Positions 35,671 through 44,282 of a DNA stretch of 64,000 nt are shown piece after piece (positions within the stretch are counted from its first letter, which is position 1; every line of letters begins with the position of its first letter). The stretch spans positions 62,001 through 126,000 of the forward strand of contig CAZKBS010000003.1 of NCBI GenBank assembly GCA_964551435.1, given 5' to 3'. The notes below the pieces were generated by a model. The model made no database searches, was not told where the DNA came from, and worked only from the letters and a program-made list of their open reading frames with translations. A program made the translations under genes and the position numbers. This DNA comes from UBA2020 sp964551435 (GTDB lineage Bacteria; Pseudomonadota; Alphaproteobacteria; Micavibrionales; UBA2020).

Positions 35671-36651
35671 TTAGGCACACGCCATAAATATCGCCGAAAA
35701 CGCCAGTACAAAAATCAGAAAAGCCACAAAACCGAGCATTCCGGCCCGTTGAAGGGCGGCAGGATCGGTGCGGGCCGTGTCTTTGCCCGTGCCCATCCAC
35801 TCGCCGCGGCTGGTTTCGCCGTCCATCCAGCGCCGCGGACCGCCCAGCGTCAGCCCCAGTCCGCCCGCGGCCGCCGAGACGACCACCCCGCGGTTAAAGC
35901 TGTCGTCCCCCTTCGCCTGACGCGCCGGCAGGGACAGCGCAACGACCGGCTTGCAACGGCTGACCACGGCTGCGGCCGCGGCAATCAATACCGCCGTGAC
36001 CGCCGCAGGCACCAGATTGACCAGACGCTCCGCTGCGCGCACCGTTGCGCCGAAATGCTGCTGCGATGGCACGCCGCGCCCGTAAACACGGTGCTGCGCC
36101 ATCACCGTCACATAAACAAAAACACCGGGCGCGCCGAAAACAACAAACGCCAGCGCCGGGCCGACCAGAATCAGACACAGAGACTCCATGCCGTATTCGA
36201 TGGCTTTGCGCGTGAGCGTATGCACATCCGCACTGCGCACATCTTCGCGCAGATGCGCGGCGATGATGACGCGGGCGCGGTCTTCTTTGTGTTCGGCCAG
36301 ACGCCGCGCCGCGCCACGCATGACCGCAATCGGCGTCATCGCGCTCAAGGCGCCGGAGAGCAGCAGGAAATCCGCCGCCCAGCCCCAGTTGCCCGCAGAC
36401 ATCAAAGCCCACAGCCGTCCGCAGCCATACGCGATGGCCGTCATGACCATAAACACCACAGCGCCACGCACGATGCGGTCTGAATCGCTGCGACCGCCGC
36501 GGTTGAGCCGCCGCGCGATATCGTTCGCTGCGCTTTCCATGATCGTCCACAGCCACAGCTTGCGCCCCGTGCGCATCATCAGCGCGAAACCGATGAGCAG
36601 ATGCACAACGAAAAACAGCAATAAAACAGCGATATTATCGTGGATAGCCAT
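35671..36651 (-). CDS. CobD/CbiB-like integral membrane protein (diverged)
   Basis: 326 aa with about 6-7 hydrophobic helices. It aligns by eye with adenosylcobinamide-phosphate synthase CbiB/CobD in the segments RKAIEYGMESL, AERLVNLVPAAVTAVLI (family: RLVNLIPARLTALLI) and GLTLGGPRRWMDGE. However, the family's ENTVDG-type active-site segment after RKAIES is replaced by SLCLILVGP, so catalysis is doubtful. Start ATG 36651, where the hydrophobic N terminus begins; an upstream frame to 36702 adds a charged leader. It precedes the VWA operon on the same strand by about 300 bp; no other cobalamin gene is near. Confidence 0.6.
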   Translation of the reverse strand: MAIHDNIAVLLLFFVVHLLIGFALMMRTGRKLWLWTIMESAANDIARRLNRGGRSDSDRIVRGAVVFMVMTAIAYGCGRLWALMSAGNWGWAADFLLLSGALSAMTPIAVMRGAARRLAEHKEDRARVIIAAHLREDVRSADVHTLTRKAIEYGMESLCLILVGPALAFVVFGAPGVFVYVTVMAQHRVYGRGVPSQQHFGATVRAAERLVNLVPAAVTAVLIAAAAAVVSRCKPVVALSLPARQAKGDDSFNRGVVVSAAAGGLGLTLGGPRRWMDGETSRGEWMGTGKDTARTDPAALQRAGMLGFVAFLIFVLAFSAIFMACA

Positions 36652-36706
36652 ATGTTTTTCCGTCTTATTGTTTTCCGTTCTGGTTTTTTCTGTTCCGGCC
36701 AATAAA

Positions 36707-36734
36707 AACCCCCGCCGCAGCGCGGTCGGGGGTT
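36707..36734. terminator. Terminator hairpin between dksA and the CbiB-like gene
   Basis: AACCCCCGCCGC pairs with GCGGTCGGGGGTT apart from one bulged T; a T-rich stretch follows. Consistent with the end of the dksA transcript on the minus strand. Confidence 0.75.
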
Positions 36735-36783
36735 CTTATTGCAGGCTTCGTGCCCTACTGCCGCGGCAGACAGGCACGGCGAT

Positions 36784-37227
36784 TTATTCGCGCATGTCGC
36801 GCTGTGTGCGCTCTTTGCGCTCGTGACGCTCCTGCGCCTCGAGGCTCAGGGTCGCAATCGGGCGCGCTTCGAGGCGGGCGATGGAAATCGGCTCGCCGGT
36901 TTCTTCGCAATAGCCATACGAGCCATCTTCGATTTTTTCGAGCGCGGCGTTGATTTTAGAAATCAGCTTGCGTTCACGGTCGCGCGTACGCAGTTCCAGC
37001 GCATGGTCGGTCTCGGCGGAGGCGCGGTCGGCGATGTCGGGTTTTTGCAGGTTGTCTTCCTGCATTTCCTTGATGGTCTCAGTCGACTCTTCCAAAAGCT
37101 CCGCGCGCCAGCGCAGCAGTTTCTGCCGGAAATATTCCAGCATGACCGGGTTCATGAACTTTTCCTTTTCGCTCGGTTTGTAATCCGGCGGCAGGATTGT
37201 GGAAGACGTTTCCGGCAGCGATGACAT
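36784..37227 (-). CDS. dksA: RNA polymerase-binding transcription factor DksA (single-Cys alphaproteobacterial type)
   Basis: 147 aa. Binds the secondary channel of RNA polymerase and, with ppGpp, controls rRNA and stress promoters. The coiled-coil segment and DPADRASAE-like turn (KPDIADRASAETDHALELR) are conserved. The C-terminal zinc-finger region reads YGYCEETGEPISIARLEARP then ATLSLEAQERHE; only the first of four Cys remains, the form seen in alphaproteobacteria. Start ATG 37227, with AAGGA 8 nt upstream, is preferred to ATG 37236. Next gene on this strand is fliX, upstream; the two are neighbours in other alphaproteobacteria as well. Confidence 0.94.
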   Translation of the reverse strand: MSSLPETSSTILPPDYKPSEKEKFMNPVMLEYFRQKLLRWRAELLEESTETIKEMQEDNLQKPDIADRASAETDHALELRTRDRERKLISKINAALEKIEDGSYGYCEETGEPISIARLEARPIATLSLEAQERHERKERTQRDMRE

Positions 37228-37385
37228 CTGGTGCATCCTTTAACCTTGAATATGTATATAAACGCGTTGTACGAGAGACTCACTTATTATAGTCCGCCTC
37301 GCCGCGCGAAACAACGCCCGCTCCGGCCTCAATGTTCCGCAACGTCTTATAACGGCACATTTTTAAAAAATATGGAAAGAAAATA

Positions 37386-37817
37386 CTAGCGGCGGCTGAA
37401 TTTTGCCAGCTCGACCTGCACGCGCAGGTCGATTTCATCGAGCACGCGGTTGAGCATCGGGTCGATGACTTTGTCGCGGTGGCCTTGCAGCATACGCTCC
37501 AGCTGGCCCAGCTGCGCCTGCGTGACCTCGCCCGTCAGAAGCCCCATGCGCAGGCGTTCCAGTTCGTCCAGCAGTTGCAGTCCGCGTTTTTTCGCGCGCT
37601 TGGCCGCTTCTTCGGATGTTGAATCCCCTGCTTCCTGCACGGACAGCAGCGCATCCAGACGCGCAATCGACGATGCGCCCGCCGCACCGCTGGTGCCCGC
37701 GATTTCGTCTGTATCCTCTATCAGTCCGCTGAAGGCTGTGCTGCCGGTGCTTTTTGCGCCGCCGGTCTTGCTGGTGCCTTTGGGGCCGCTGGTTTTATTG
37801 GGGCCGTCAATCTTCAT
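37386..37817 (-). CDS. fliX: Flagellar assembly regulator FliX
   Basis: 143 aa. In Caulobacter FliX couples basal-body assembly to class III/IV transcription by binding and controlling FlbD. N-terminal Gly/Ser/Thr/Lys-rich tail, central low-complexity stretch, and a helical C-terminal domain (KKRGLQLLDELERLRMGLLTGEVT, then LGQLERMLQGHRDKV and DEIDLRVQVELAKF). Start ATG 37817 has AGG 4 nt upstream; the open frame to 37934 includes unrelated GC-rich sequence. Divergent from flgI, the same fliX/flgI layout as Caulobacter. Confidence 0.88.
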   Translation of the reverse strand: MKIDGPNKTSGPKGTSKTGGAKSTGSTAFSGLIEDTDEIAGTSGAAGASSIARLDALLSVQEAGDSTSEEAAKRAKKRGLQLLDELERLRMGLLTGEVTQAQLGQLERMLQGHRDKVIDPMLNRVLDEIDLRVQVELAKFSRR

Positions 37818-37854
37818 ACGCCTAATATAAACTGTATTTGCATGTGAAACCAAT

Positions 37855-37869
37855 CGGCAATATTTGCCG
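37855..37869. promoter_or_regulatory. Candidate FlbD site: palindrome CGGCAA-TAT-TTGCCG
   Basis: Perfect 15-bp palindrome containing GGCAA-N3-TTGCC. It lies about 100 bp upstream of the sigma-54 promoter of flgI, a normal enhancer distance, and just upstream of fliX. The same GGCAA-N3-TTGCC pattern occurs upstream of fliF (47414-47428). Protein binding is inferred. Confidence 0.55.
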
Positions 37870-37967
37870 CCCGCCGCCGCGCCAAGCGCCCTGCCCGCAG
37901 CGCCACCACCCCGCGCCGCGCCCCAAAAACGCAATATATTTCAAAAACCTAGCCAACGATTCACGAC

Positions 37968-37982
37968 TGGCACGACTTTCGC
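37968..37982 (+). promoter_or_regulatory. Sigma-54 promoter (-24/-12) for flgI
   Basis: TGGCACG-N4-TCGC against consensus TGGCACG-N4-TTGC: one mismatch in the -12 element, spacing exact. It is 60 bp upstream of the flgI start codon. Confidence 0.7.
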
Positions 37983-38042
37983 AAGAAAGCATGCGGGAAA
38001 AGACTTTGCACTATCTTGGGAATGATTTCGGGAAACAAACAC

Positions 38043-39212
38043 ATGAAAAAGTTTCAAACCGGTTTGAAAAAAGCATCTAAAGGCTTCGGCACGCTGCTCG
38101 CAGCGGCTGCGCTTTCCGCTTTGGTTTTCACCGCTGACGCCGCCGCGCAAAAAACATCGGGCGGTATGACGCGCATCAAGGACATCGTCGATTTCGAAGG
38201 CGTACGCGACAACATGCTCATCGGCTACGGCCTTGTGGTCGGTCTGAACGGCACGGGCGACAGCCTCAACAACTCGCCTTTCACCGAACAGAGCATCATC
38301 GGTATGCTGGATCGCCTCGGCGTCAACGTCCGCGACGACAAGCTGAACACCAAAAACATCGCCGCCGTCATGGTGACGGCAACGCTGCCCCCCTTCACCA
38401 ATCAGGGCGCGCGCATCGATGTCAGCATTTCGGCGCTCGGCGATTCCAAAAGCCTTCAGGGCGGTACGCTGCTGGTAACCCCGCTTCTGTCTGCCGATGG
38501 TCAGGTTTATGCGGTGGCGCAAGGTCCCGTGTCTATCTCCGGCTTCTCCGCCAAGGGTGACGCGGGCAGCGTCACGCAAAACATTCCGACGGCAGGCCGC
38601 ATTTCGGCAGGCGCGATTGTGGAGCGTGAAATCCCCTATACGATGGAAGCGCAAACCAGCACCCGCCTTGCACTGCGCAACCCCGATTTCACGACGGCGC
38701 GCCGTATCGCCGCCGCCATCAACAGCCACCTGAAATTCAACGCAGCCGTCGCGCAAAACCCCGCGTCGGTCGAAGTCAAGGTACCGCCGGGCTATAACGC
38801 CGGTCTGGTCAACCTGCTGACGGATATCGAACAGCTGCGCATCGCCCCCGATCAGGTCGCCCGCGTTGTCATCGACGAGCGCTCCGGCGTCATCGTCATG
38901 GGCAAGGACGTCCGTATCTCGACCGTTGCGCTGGCGCAGGGCAACCTGACCATCCGCATCACCGAAACGCCGCAGGTATCGCAGCCGCAGCCCTTCTCCG
39001 AAGGTGGCGAAACCGTGGTCGTGCCGCGCACCGATATCCAGATCCAGGACGACGGCGAAGGCAAGAAACTCGCAGTCCTGCCCGAAGGCGTCTCGCTGCA
39101 GGAACTCGTCACCAACCTGAATGCCCTCGGCGTCGGTCCGCGCGACATCATCACCATCCTGCAGGCCATCAAAGCATCCGGCGCGATGCAGGCCGATATC
39201 GAGGTGATGTAA
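38043..39212 (+). CDS. flgI: Flagellar P-ring protein FlgI
   Basis: 389 aa. Forms the periplasmic ring around the flagellar rod at the peptidoglycan. Signal peptide with cleavage near AAA-QK. Family hallmarks are RIKDIVDFEGVRDN, LIGYGLVVGLNGTGD, FTNQGARIDVSISALGDSKSL, LLVTPLLSADGQVYAVAQG, and a C terminus with GVSLQELVTNLNALGVGPRD. Start ATG 38043; the frame to 38016 adds MGMISGNKH, less like the family. Driven by the sigma-54 promoter at 37968. Its stop overlaps the next start by one base. Confidence 0.97.
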   Translation: MKKFQTGLKKASKGFGTLLAAAALSALVFTADAAAQKTSGGMTRIKDIVDFEGVRDNMLIGYGLVVGLNGTGDSLNNSPFTEQSIIGMLDRLGVNVRDDKLNTKNIAAVMVTATLPPFTNQGARIDVSISALGDSKSLQGGTLLVTPLLSADGQVYAVAQGPVSISGFSAKGDAGSVTQNIPTAGRISAGAIVEREIPYTMEAQTSTRLALRNPDFTTARRIAAAINSHLKFNAAVAQNPASVEVKVPPGYNAGLVNLLTDIEQLRIAPDQVARVVIDERSGVIVMGKDVRISTVALAQGNLTIRITETPQVSQPQPFSEGGETVVVPRTDIQIQDDGEGKKLAVLPEGVSLQELVTNLNALGVGPRDIITILQAIKASGAMQADIEVM

Positions 39213-39559
39213 TGACAACCGCATCGATTATGCCCCCGAGCAGCTACGACACCGCCATGGCCACCGCCAAATACAGCGGCCAGACCGAAGCGAAACTGCC
39301 CAAGAACATCAACGAAATCCGCGAAGCCGCGGTCGAATTCGAAGCGATGTTCCTGAGCGAGATGATGAACCACATGTTTTCGGGCGTCGAAGTTGACCCC
39401 ATCTTCGGCGGCGGCAATGGCGAGCAGATGTACCGCGGCATGATGATACAGGAATACGGCAAGAACATTGCCCGCGCACCCAACGGCATCGGCCTTGCCG
39501 ACCATATCCAGAAAGCCATGATCGATATCCAGCAAAAATTGCAAGGAGAACAAGCATGA
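39212..39559 (+). CDS. flgJ: Flagellar rod-binding protein (FlgJ N-domain, no muramidase)
   Basis: 115 aa. The FlgJ/CheL N-terminal rod-binding domain only: EAAVEFEAMFLSEMMNHMFSG and GEQMYRGMMIQEYGKNIARAPNGIGLADHI are diagnostic. The muramidase domain of enterobacterial FlgJ is absent, as usual in alphaproteobacteria, where a separate enzyme (e.g. SltF or PleA type) opens the wall. Overlaps flgI by one base and the downstream flgN-like gene by 4 (ATGA). Confidence 0.9.
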   Translation: MTTASIMPPSSYDTAMATAKYSGQTEAKLPKNINEIREAAVEFEAMFLSEMMNHMFSGVEVDPIFGGGNGEQMYRGMMIQEYGKNIARAPNGIGLADHIQKAMIDIQQKLQGEQA

Positions 39560-40035
39560 AAACGACCCAGCCGCAAACCGCCCCCGCCGCCAAAGCCGAT
39601 GCCCTGCGCGGTGATGTGATGAACGTGCTGTCGGTGCTGGACGATTTCAGCCACCTGTTAAAACAGGAAACCGAAGCGCTGCGCAAAAACGATTTCCAGA
39701 CCGTCGATGCGCTGCAGGCCCATAAACGCGAACTGGCCAAGCGTTACCACGACATGATTACGCTGCTGTCCACCCAGCCGAACGCGCTGATGAGCGTCGA
39801 GCCGACGCTGCGCGACAGGCTGGTTAAGGCCCGCACCGATTTCACCCGCCTTTTGCAGGAAAATCTGACCGTTCTCGAAAACGTCAAGAAAAGCACGCAG
39901 CGTCTGGTGGATAAAATCCTCGATGTCGCGCGCCAGAGCGTCACGGACGAACGCCACCACGCCTATGCCGCCAGCGGCAAGGCGCAGGCCGCGCGCTCTT
40001 CCAGCCTGTCGCTGAGCATCGACAAAAGCCTCTGA
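39556..40035 (+). CDS. FlgN-type flagellar export chaperone
   Basis: 159 aa, nearly all helix with heptad patterns (VLDDFSHLLKQETEALRKND, AHKRELAKRYHDMITLL), the FlgN profile for the chaperone of the hook-filament junction proteins FlgK and FlgL. The C-terminal Ser/Ala tail is poorly conserved in the family. ATGA overlap with flgJ. Sequence identity to FlgN cannot be judged; assignment combines helix pattern and operon position. Confidence 0.7.
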   Translation: MKTTQPQTAPAAKADALRGDVMNVLSVLDDFSHLLKQETEALRKNDFQTVDALQAHKRELAKRYHDMITLLSTQPNALMSVEPTLRDRLVKARTDFTRLLQENLTVLENVKKSTQRLVDKILDVARQSVTDERHHAYAASGKAQAARSSSLSLSIDKSL

Positions 40036-40145
40036 TTATTTCTCATAATCGCAAACCCTTTCCCAACTGGTCTCCCACCAGTCCCTCCGAGGAAGTTCTC
40101 CGCGCCGAATTTTCCCGAATTGCCGCACCCGAGGCTTCTTCACCC

Positions 40146-40174
40146 AAGGTCGCTGCTTTCACGGCAGCGACCTT
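40146..40174 (+). terminator. Terminator after the flgI-flgJ-flgN operon
   Basis: AAGGTCGCTGC and GCAGCGACCTT arms (11-bp exact complements) around a 7-nt loop, followed by TCTCTTT. Confidence 0.85.
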
Positions 40175-40221
40175 TCTCTTTCGTAAGGCGGACAGCGGTT
40201 TTTTGCAGGGTTTCGCAAAAC

Positions 40222-40236
40222 TGGCACGCTTCCTGC
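40222..40236 (+). promoter_or_regulatory. Sigma-54 promoter (-24/-12) for fliK-flgD
   Basis: TGGCACG-CTTC-CTGC: consensus -24 element, correct 4-nt spacing, one mismatch in the -12. It is 37 bp upstream of the GTG of fliK. A TTTTGC-N8-GCAAAA inverted repeat directly precedes it (40201-40220). Confidence 0.7.
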
Positions 40237-40272
40237 AACGCTTTCTGCGGATAAATATATGAGGACACCCTC

Positions 40273-41637
40273 GTGACCGATATGAACAACATGCTGAACC
40301 TGACAACGACGCGGCCGCAAACAACGCCCACGCCCTCTGCAAACGGGCAAAAAGCGCCGACGTTGTCGGACTTCGTCGGTCTGCTGCTCTCGCCCGAGGG
40401 GCAAACGCAGAACACCGCCGCCCTGCAAAACATGCCGCAAAACCTGAAGGCGCTGACGGAAAAAATTGCCGCTGCGCTGAACGGCGATGCGCCTGTTCCT
40501 GCCGCCCCCACTACTGGTGATGCCGCCGCCGCAGATGAGAACGCGAATATCCCCGCCGGTCTGACCTGCGATCTTTCGGCCATGCTGGCGAGCCTTTTGC
40601 AAAACACCGAAAGCGCAGAAACCGCCGCGCCCGCTACGGGCGAAACCGCTCTGATGCCCGAAAGCATGGATATGCAGGCCCTGGCTGGCATGCTGAACGG
40701 CATCGAGCCCGGCGCCGCTGCAGATGACAGCGCCATGCTGCCGTCCGCAGACAGCGATACGCCCGAAGCGGAAGCCGACACCCTGCTGATGAGTATGATG
40801 CAGTCGCGCAAAAGCGCGCAAGGCGATGCAACTGCCCCCGCGCCCGCACTGCCCGCAGACGACATGACGCAGGCGCCGCCGCTGAACGCCAAGCAAACGC
40901 AAGCGAAAAACAATGAGCAGGCCCAGCAGGCGCCCCAGCAGCCTGCCACCGCAGCCGCAGGCCAGCAAGCGCAGCAAGGCGCCGCAAAAACCGACACCGC
41001 GCTGCAAACCCTGCTGGCCGCCATGGCGCCCGCCAGCGGTAATATCAATATGTCCGAAGGCGGATTTGACAGCATGGGCGGCGGCCTGGACGGTCGCGGC
41101 TTTGGTCAGGGCGCCTTTGCGTCCGGCGATGCTGCCTTTGGCGGCATGACGGCGGCGGGCCAGACCAGCTTCTCGCAATACATGAATACGGGCGCAACGG
41201 CACAGGCGCTGCCCAGCCAGACCAGCGAAATGATTGCCGTGCAGATCCAGCGCAACGCCGCCGCCAAGGTGGATACGTTTACCCTGCAGCTCGACCCTGC
41301 TGACCTTGGCCGCATGGATATCGAACTGAAATTCAACCACGACGGCAGCCTGAAGGCGCACCTGACAGTCGAGCGTCCGGAGACTCTGGCGCTTTTACAA
41401 AAAGACACCGCACATCTGGAGCGCGTGCTTCAGCAATCGGGCCTGAACACCGACGGACAATCCCTGAGCTTCGATCTGCGCCAGCAAAACGGCGGCCAGG
41501 AAAAACGCAGCCTGCAAACCGGCAATGACGGATTTACCCGCGGCAGCATCACCGGCACCGCCGAAAGCAATGACAACGCCATCGACAATAGTGCCCGCGG
41601 CTATATCGGCCCGCGCGGCGTCAACATTATGGTTTAA
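40273..41637 (+). CDS. fliK: Flagellar hook-length control protein FliK
   Basis: 454 aa. Secreted ruler that sets hook length and switches export specificity through FlhB. The long N-terminal part is Ala/Gln/Pro/Thr-rich and disordered, as usual; the conserved C-terminal Flg_hook domain (about 310-400) is clear: FTLQLDPADLGRMDIELKFN, then HLTVERPETLALLQKD and LERVLQQSGLNT. Starts with GTG at 40273, preceded by GAGG. Expressed from the sigma-54 promoter at 40222; flgD follows in the same operon 14 bp later. Confidence 0.93.
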   Translation: MTDMNNMLNLTTTRPQTTPTPSANGQKAPTLSDFVGLLLSPEGQTQNTAALQNMPQNLKALTEKIAAALNGDAPVPAAPTTGDAAAADENANIPAGLTCDLSAMLASLLQNTESAETAAPATGETALMPESMDMQALAGMLNGIEPGAAADDSAMLPSADSDTPEAEADTLLMSMMQSRKSAQGDATAPAPALPADDMTQAPPLNAKQTQAKNNEQAQQAPQQPATAAAGQQAQQGAAKTDTALQTLLAAMAPASGNINMSEGGFDSMGGGLDGRGFGQGAFASGDAAFGGMTAAGQTSFSQYMNTGATAQALPSQTSEMIAVQIQRNAAAKVDTFTLQLDPADLGRMDIELKFNHDGSLKAHLTVERPETLALLQKDTAHLERVLQQSGLNTDGQSLSFDLRQQNGGQEKRSLQTGNDGFTRGSITGTAESNDNAIDNSARGYIGPRGVNIMV

Positions 41638-41651
41638 AAGGAGACTTCATC

Positions 41652-42326
41652 ATGCAAGTCAACAACTCGGCCAGTACGGCAAATACCGCCAGCTCCACAT
41701 CCAACTCGGCCTCGCAGTTGAATGCGGACTTCGACGACTTCCTGCTGCTGCTGACAACCCAGCTGCAAAACCAGGACCCGCTGTCGCCGATGGACACCAA
41801 CGAGTTTACCAACCAGCTTGTCCAGTTCTCGCAGGTTGAACAGCAGATCAAAACCAACAGCAGCCTTGATAACCTGCTCGCGATGCAAACGCTGAACATG
41901 ACGGCGCTTGGCGTCAGCTTCATCGGCAAATATGTCGAGGTTGACGGCAATACCTTCATTACCGACGGCAGCAGCAGCATCAGCACATCGTATGTGCTGC
42001 CGCAGGCCGCATCCAGTGGCACGCTGACCATCAAAAACGCAGAAGGCGATGTGGTTTATTCGACCGACATCGAAAAAACTGCCGGCCGTCATGATTTCAC
42101 CTGGAGCGGCCTTGACAACGACGGCAACCCAGTCCCCGCTGGCGAATACACCATGACCGTCACCGCACTTGATGCGGAAAACCAGTCCATGACAGTGACA
42201 ACATCGGTGCCCGGTTACGTCACCGGACTTGAATCCGCAGACAACGGCGAGCTGATGATGGTGATCGACGGCAAGAAAGTGCCGCTGACCAGCGTACGCA
42301 AAATCGCGCTGTCGGCGAACGGATAA
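41652..42326 (+). CDS. flgD: Flagellar hook cap protein FlgD
   Basis: 224 aa. Scaffold on which FlgE hook subunits assemble. Family N-terminal motif DFLLLLTTQLQNQDPLSPMD, the helix TNEFTNQLVQFSQVEQQIKTN, and the FlgD Ig/tudor-like C-terminal domain with FTWSGLDNDGNPVPAGEYT. Strong Shine-Dalgarno AAAGGAG upstream. Its 3' end carries CGGCA-N6-TGCCG (42269-42284), close upstream of the flgE promoter. Confidence 0.96.
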   Translation: MQVNNSASTANTASSTSNSASQLNADFDDFLLLLTTQLQNQDPLSPMDTNEFTNQLVQFSQVEQQIKTNSSLDNLLAMQTLNMTALGVSFIGKYVEVDGNTFITDGSSSISTSYVLPQAASSGTLTIKNAEGDVVYSTDIEKTAGRHDFTWSGLDNDGNPVPAGEYTMTVTALDAENQSMTVTTSVPGYVTGLESADNGELMMVIDGKKVPLTSVRKIALSANG

Positions 42327-42335
42327 CGCCGCATC

Positions 42336-42350
42336 TGGCACAGTGATTGC
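42336..42350 (+). promoter_or_regulatory. Sigma-54 promoter (-24/-12) for flgE
   Basis: TGGCAC-N5-TTGC, an exact consensus match with exact spacing (GG to GC 10 nt), 133 bp upstream of the flgE ATG. The best of the three sigma-54 sites in this window. Confidence 0.85.
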
Positions 42351-42482
42351 AAGTTAAAAACGCAAAGGGACTTTTAGGGACTAGAGAGATAAACAGCCGG
42401 AAAAAATTTCACATCCACACAAAAAGTGAAACCAAACGGCCGACAAAAACACAACGGAACACGTTCAATAAAGGAGACTAAT

Positions 42483-44042
42483 ATGAGTGTATTTGGTTCT
42501 ATGTTCACCGCCGGATCCGGCCTTGCTGCGCAAAGCCAGTCGCTCGGCATGATTTCAAACAACATCGCCAACGTCAGCACCGTCGGCTACAAGCGCAATG
42601 ACGCCTCTTTCTCAAGCCTCGTCACAACCGAAAACATGACGACGCTGTACAGCCCCGGCGCGGTCAAGGCGAATACCAACCAGCGTATCAGCCTGCAAGG
42701 CGCGATCCAGCAAAGCCAGTCGGCGACCGACCTTGCCATCACCGGCAACGGTATGTTCGTCGTGCGCACCCCGAACGGTACCGAACCTTTGTTCACCCGC
42801 GCAGGTTCTTTCAAGGAAAACGTCAACGGCCTGCTGCAAAACACATCCGGCTATATCCTGCAGGGCTTCCCGCTTGACCAGAACGGCCAGATCATCGGCA
42901 GCGCAGGCAACGTCAACAGCCTCGTGCCCGTGGATGTCGCCTTCAGCGGCGGTATCAGCGAAGTCACGACGACGGCATCTTTTGCCGCCGCCCTCAACGC
43001 CAACCAGCCCGTCAGCAGCGCCACCGCGGATTTCACGCGCAGCATCACGGTCTATGACAGTCTCGGTAATGCGCAAAACGTCAACATCAACTTCAAAAAA
43101 CTGCAATCCACCAACGGCAACACCATCGGCACCGTAAACCTTGGCGCGCAGTCCGCCAACTTCTCCCCTGGCACCGACACGTTCGATGTCAACGGCACGC
43201 CCGTCACGCTGGATGGCAACGTCAACAAACTGCTGACCGACCTCAACGCCATCGCCAACATCAACGCCTATCTGGATGCCAACGGCCGCCTGAATATCGA
43301 AGACACCTCCGGTGGTAACCTGACCATTGCCGACGGCGCAGGCGCGCCGCTGGCGAACGGCATCCTTGGTATCGCCGCAGGTACGTTCAACGCCACGGCC
43401 GCCCCCGCGACACTGCCGGGCGCCGCCACGGTCGCGACACCGAACGCCAACGGCTGGTGGCAGGTTGAATTCACCACCAGCAGCGGTACAATTCAAACCG
43501 GCGCGCTTAACTTCAATACCAACGGCACGCTGAACGCGGCGCAGGATGTCAACGGGCAAATCAATATCGCCCTTGGCTGGACGCCGCCGGGCGCCGATCC
43601 GCTGGCCATCGACCTTGACCTTGCCGGCCTGCGCCAGCAGTCCAGCGACTACACGGTCATCTCGACCAGCCAGAACGGCTCCCCCCTTGGCTTCAAGACG
43701 GGCGTGAGCATCGGCAGCAACGGGATTGTGACCGCGCAGTTCAGCAACGGCCTGTCCCGTCAAGTCTACCAGCTCGCGCTGGCGACTTTCCCCAACGTCA
43801 ACGGCCTGTCGGAGCTGAATGGCAACGTCTACCGTGAATCCGATACCTCGGGCACGTTCAACCTGCTGAACGCAGGCAGCGGCGGCGCCGGACTGATCAA
43901 CGGCGGTGCGCTTGAAGGATCGAACGTGGATCTGGCGGACGAATTCTCGAAAATGATCGTCACCCAGCGCGCCTACTCGGCCAATACCAAGGTCATTACG
44001 ACCGCAGACCAGATGACGGCGGAACTGCTGCAGATCCGCTAA
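42483..44042 (+). CDS. flgE: Flagellar hook protein FlgE
   Basis: 519 aa. Subunit of the curved hook joining basal body to filament. Rod-type N terminus FGSMFTAGSGLAAQSQSLGMISNNIANVST and the C-terminal helix (LADEFSKMIVTQRAYSANTKVITTADQM) are the axial-protein D0 signature; the middle carries variable D1/D2 domains rich in Asn/Thr/Gly. Start ATG 42483 follows AAAGGAG by 7 nt; the frame to 42426 is upstream leader. Monocistronic under the sigma-54 promoter at 42336, with hairpins after the stop. Confidence 0.96.
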   Translation: MSVFGSMFTAGSGLAAQSQSLGMISNNIANVSTVGYKRNDASFSSLVTTENMTTLYSPGAVKANTNQRISLQGAIQQSQSATDLAITGNGMFVVRTPNGTEPLFTRAGSFKENVNGLLQNTSGYILQGFPLDQNGQIIGSAGNVNSLVPVDVAFSGGISEVTTTASFAAALNANQPVSSATADFTRSITVYDSLGNAQNVNINFKKLQSTNGNTIGTVNLGAQSANFSPGTDTFDVNGTPVTLDGNVNKLLTDLNAIANINAYLDANGRLNIEDTSGGNLTIADGAGAPLANGILGIAAGTFNATAAPATLPGAATVATPNANGWWQVEFTTSSGTIQTGALNFNTNGTLNAAQDVNGQINIALGWTPPGADPLAIDLDLAGLRQQSSDYTVISTSQNGSPLGFKTGVSIGSNGIVTAQFSNGLSRQVYQLALATFPNVNGLSELNGNVYRESDTSGTFNLLNAGSGGAGLINGGALEGSNVDLADEFSKMIVTQRAYSANTKVITTADQMTAELLQIR

Positions 44043-44050
44043 CCCATGAA

Positions 44051-44111
44051 CGGCGGGGGCAGTAGCCCCCGCCGACCACCCAAGGCCCGGCCACCGGGGC
44101 AGAAGCCCTGG
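44051..44111 (+). promoter_or_regulatory. Two GC-rich hairpins between flgE and flagellin
   Basis: Hairpin 1: CGGCGGGGGC-AGTA-GCCCCCGCCG (44051-44074), perfect. Hairpin 2: CCGGGGC-AGAA-GCCCTGG (44094-44111), one G-U. Neither is followed by a T run, so they are more likely RNA stability or processing elements than simple intrinsic terminators. Confidence 0.6.
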
Positions 44112-44282
44112 CCCCGCCAGACTTAAATACCTGAAAAACAACCAGATATGGAGGCCGACAAAAAAGAATAAACGTAAACCATTCTTTAACTATTCCCGTG
44201 AGAAGATAGAAATATGATCGCGGGAAGTATCCCAAGGTCCACTCACATAGCACCGCATTAACCTAGGAAAGGAATATGCATC

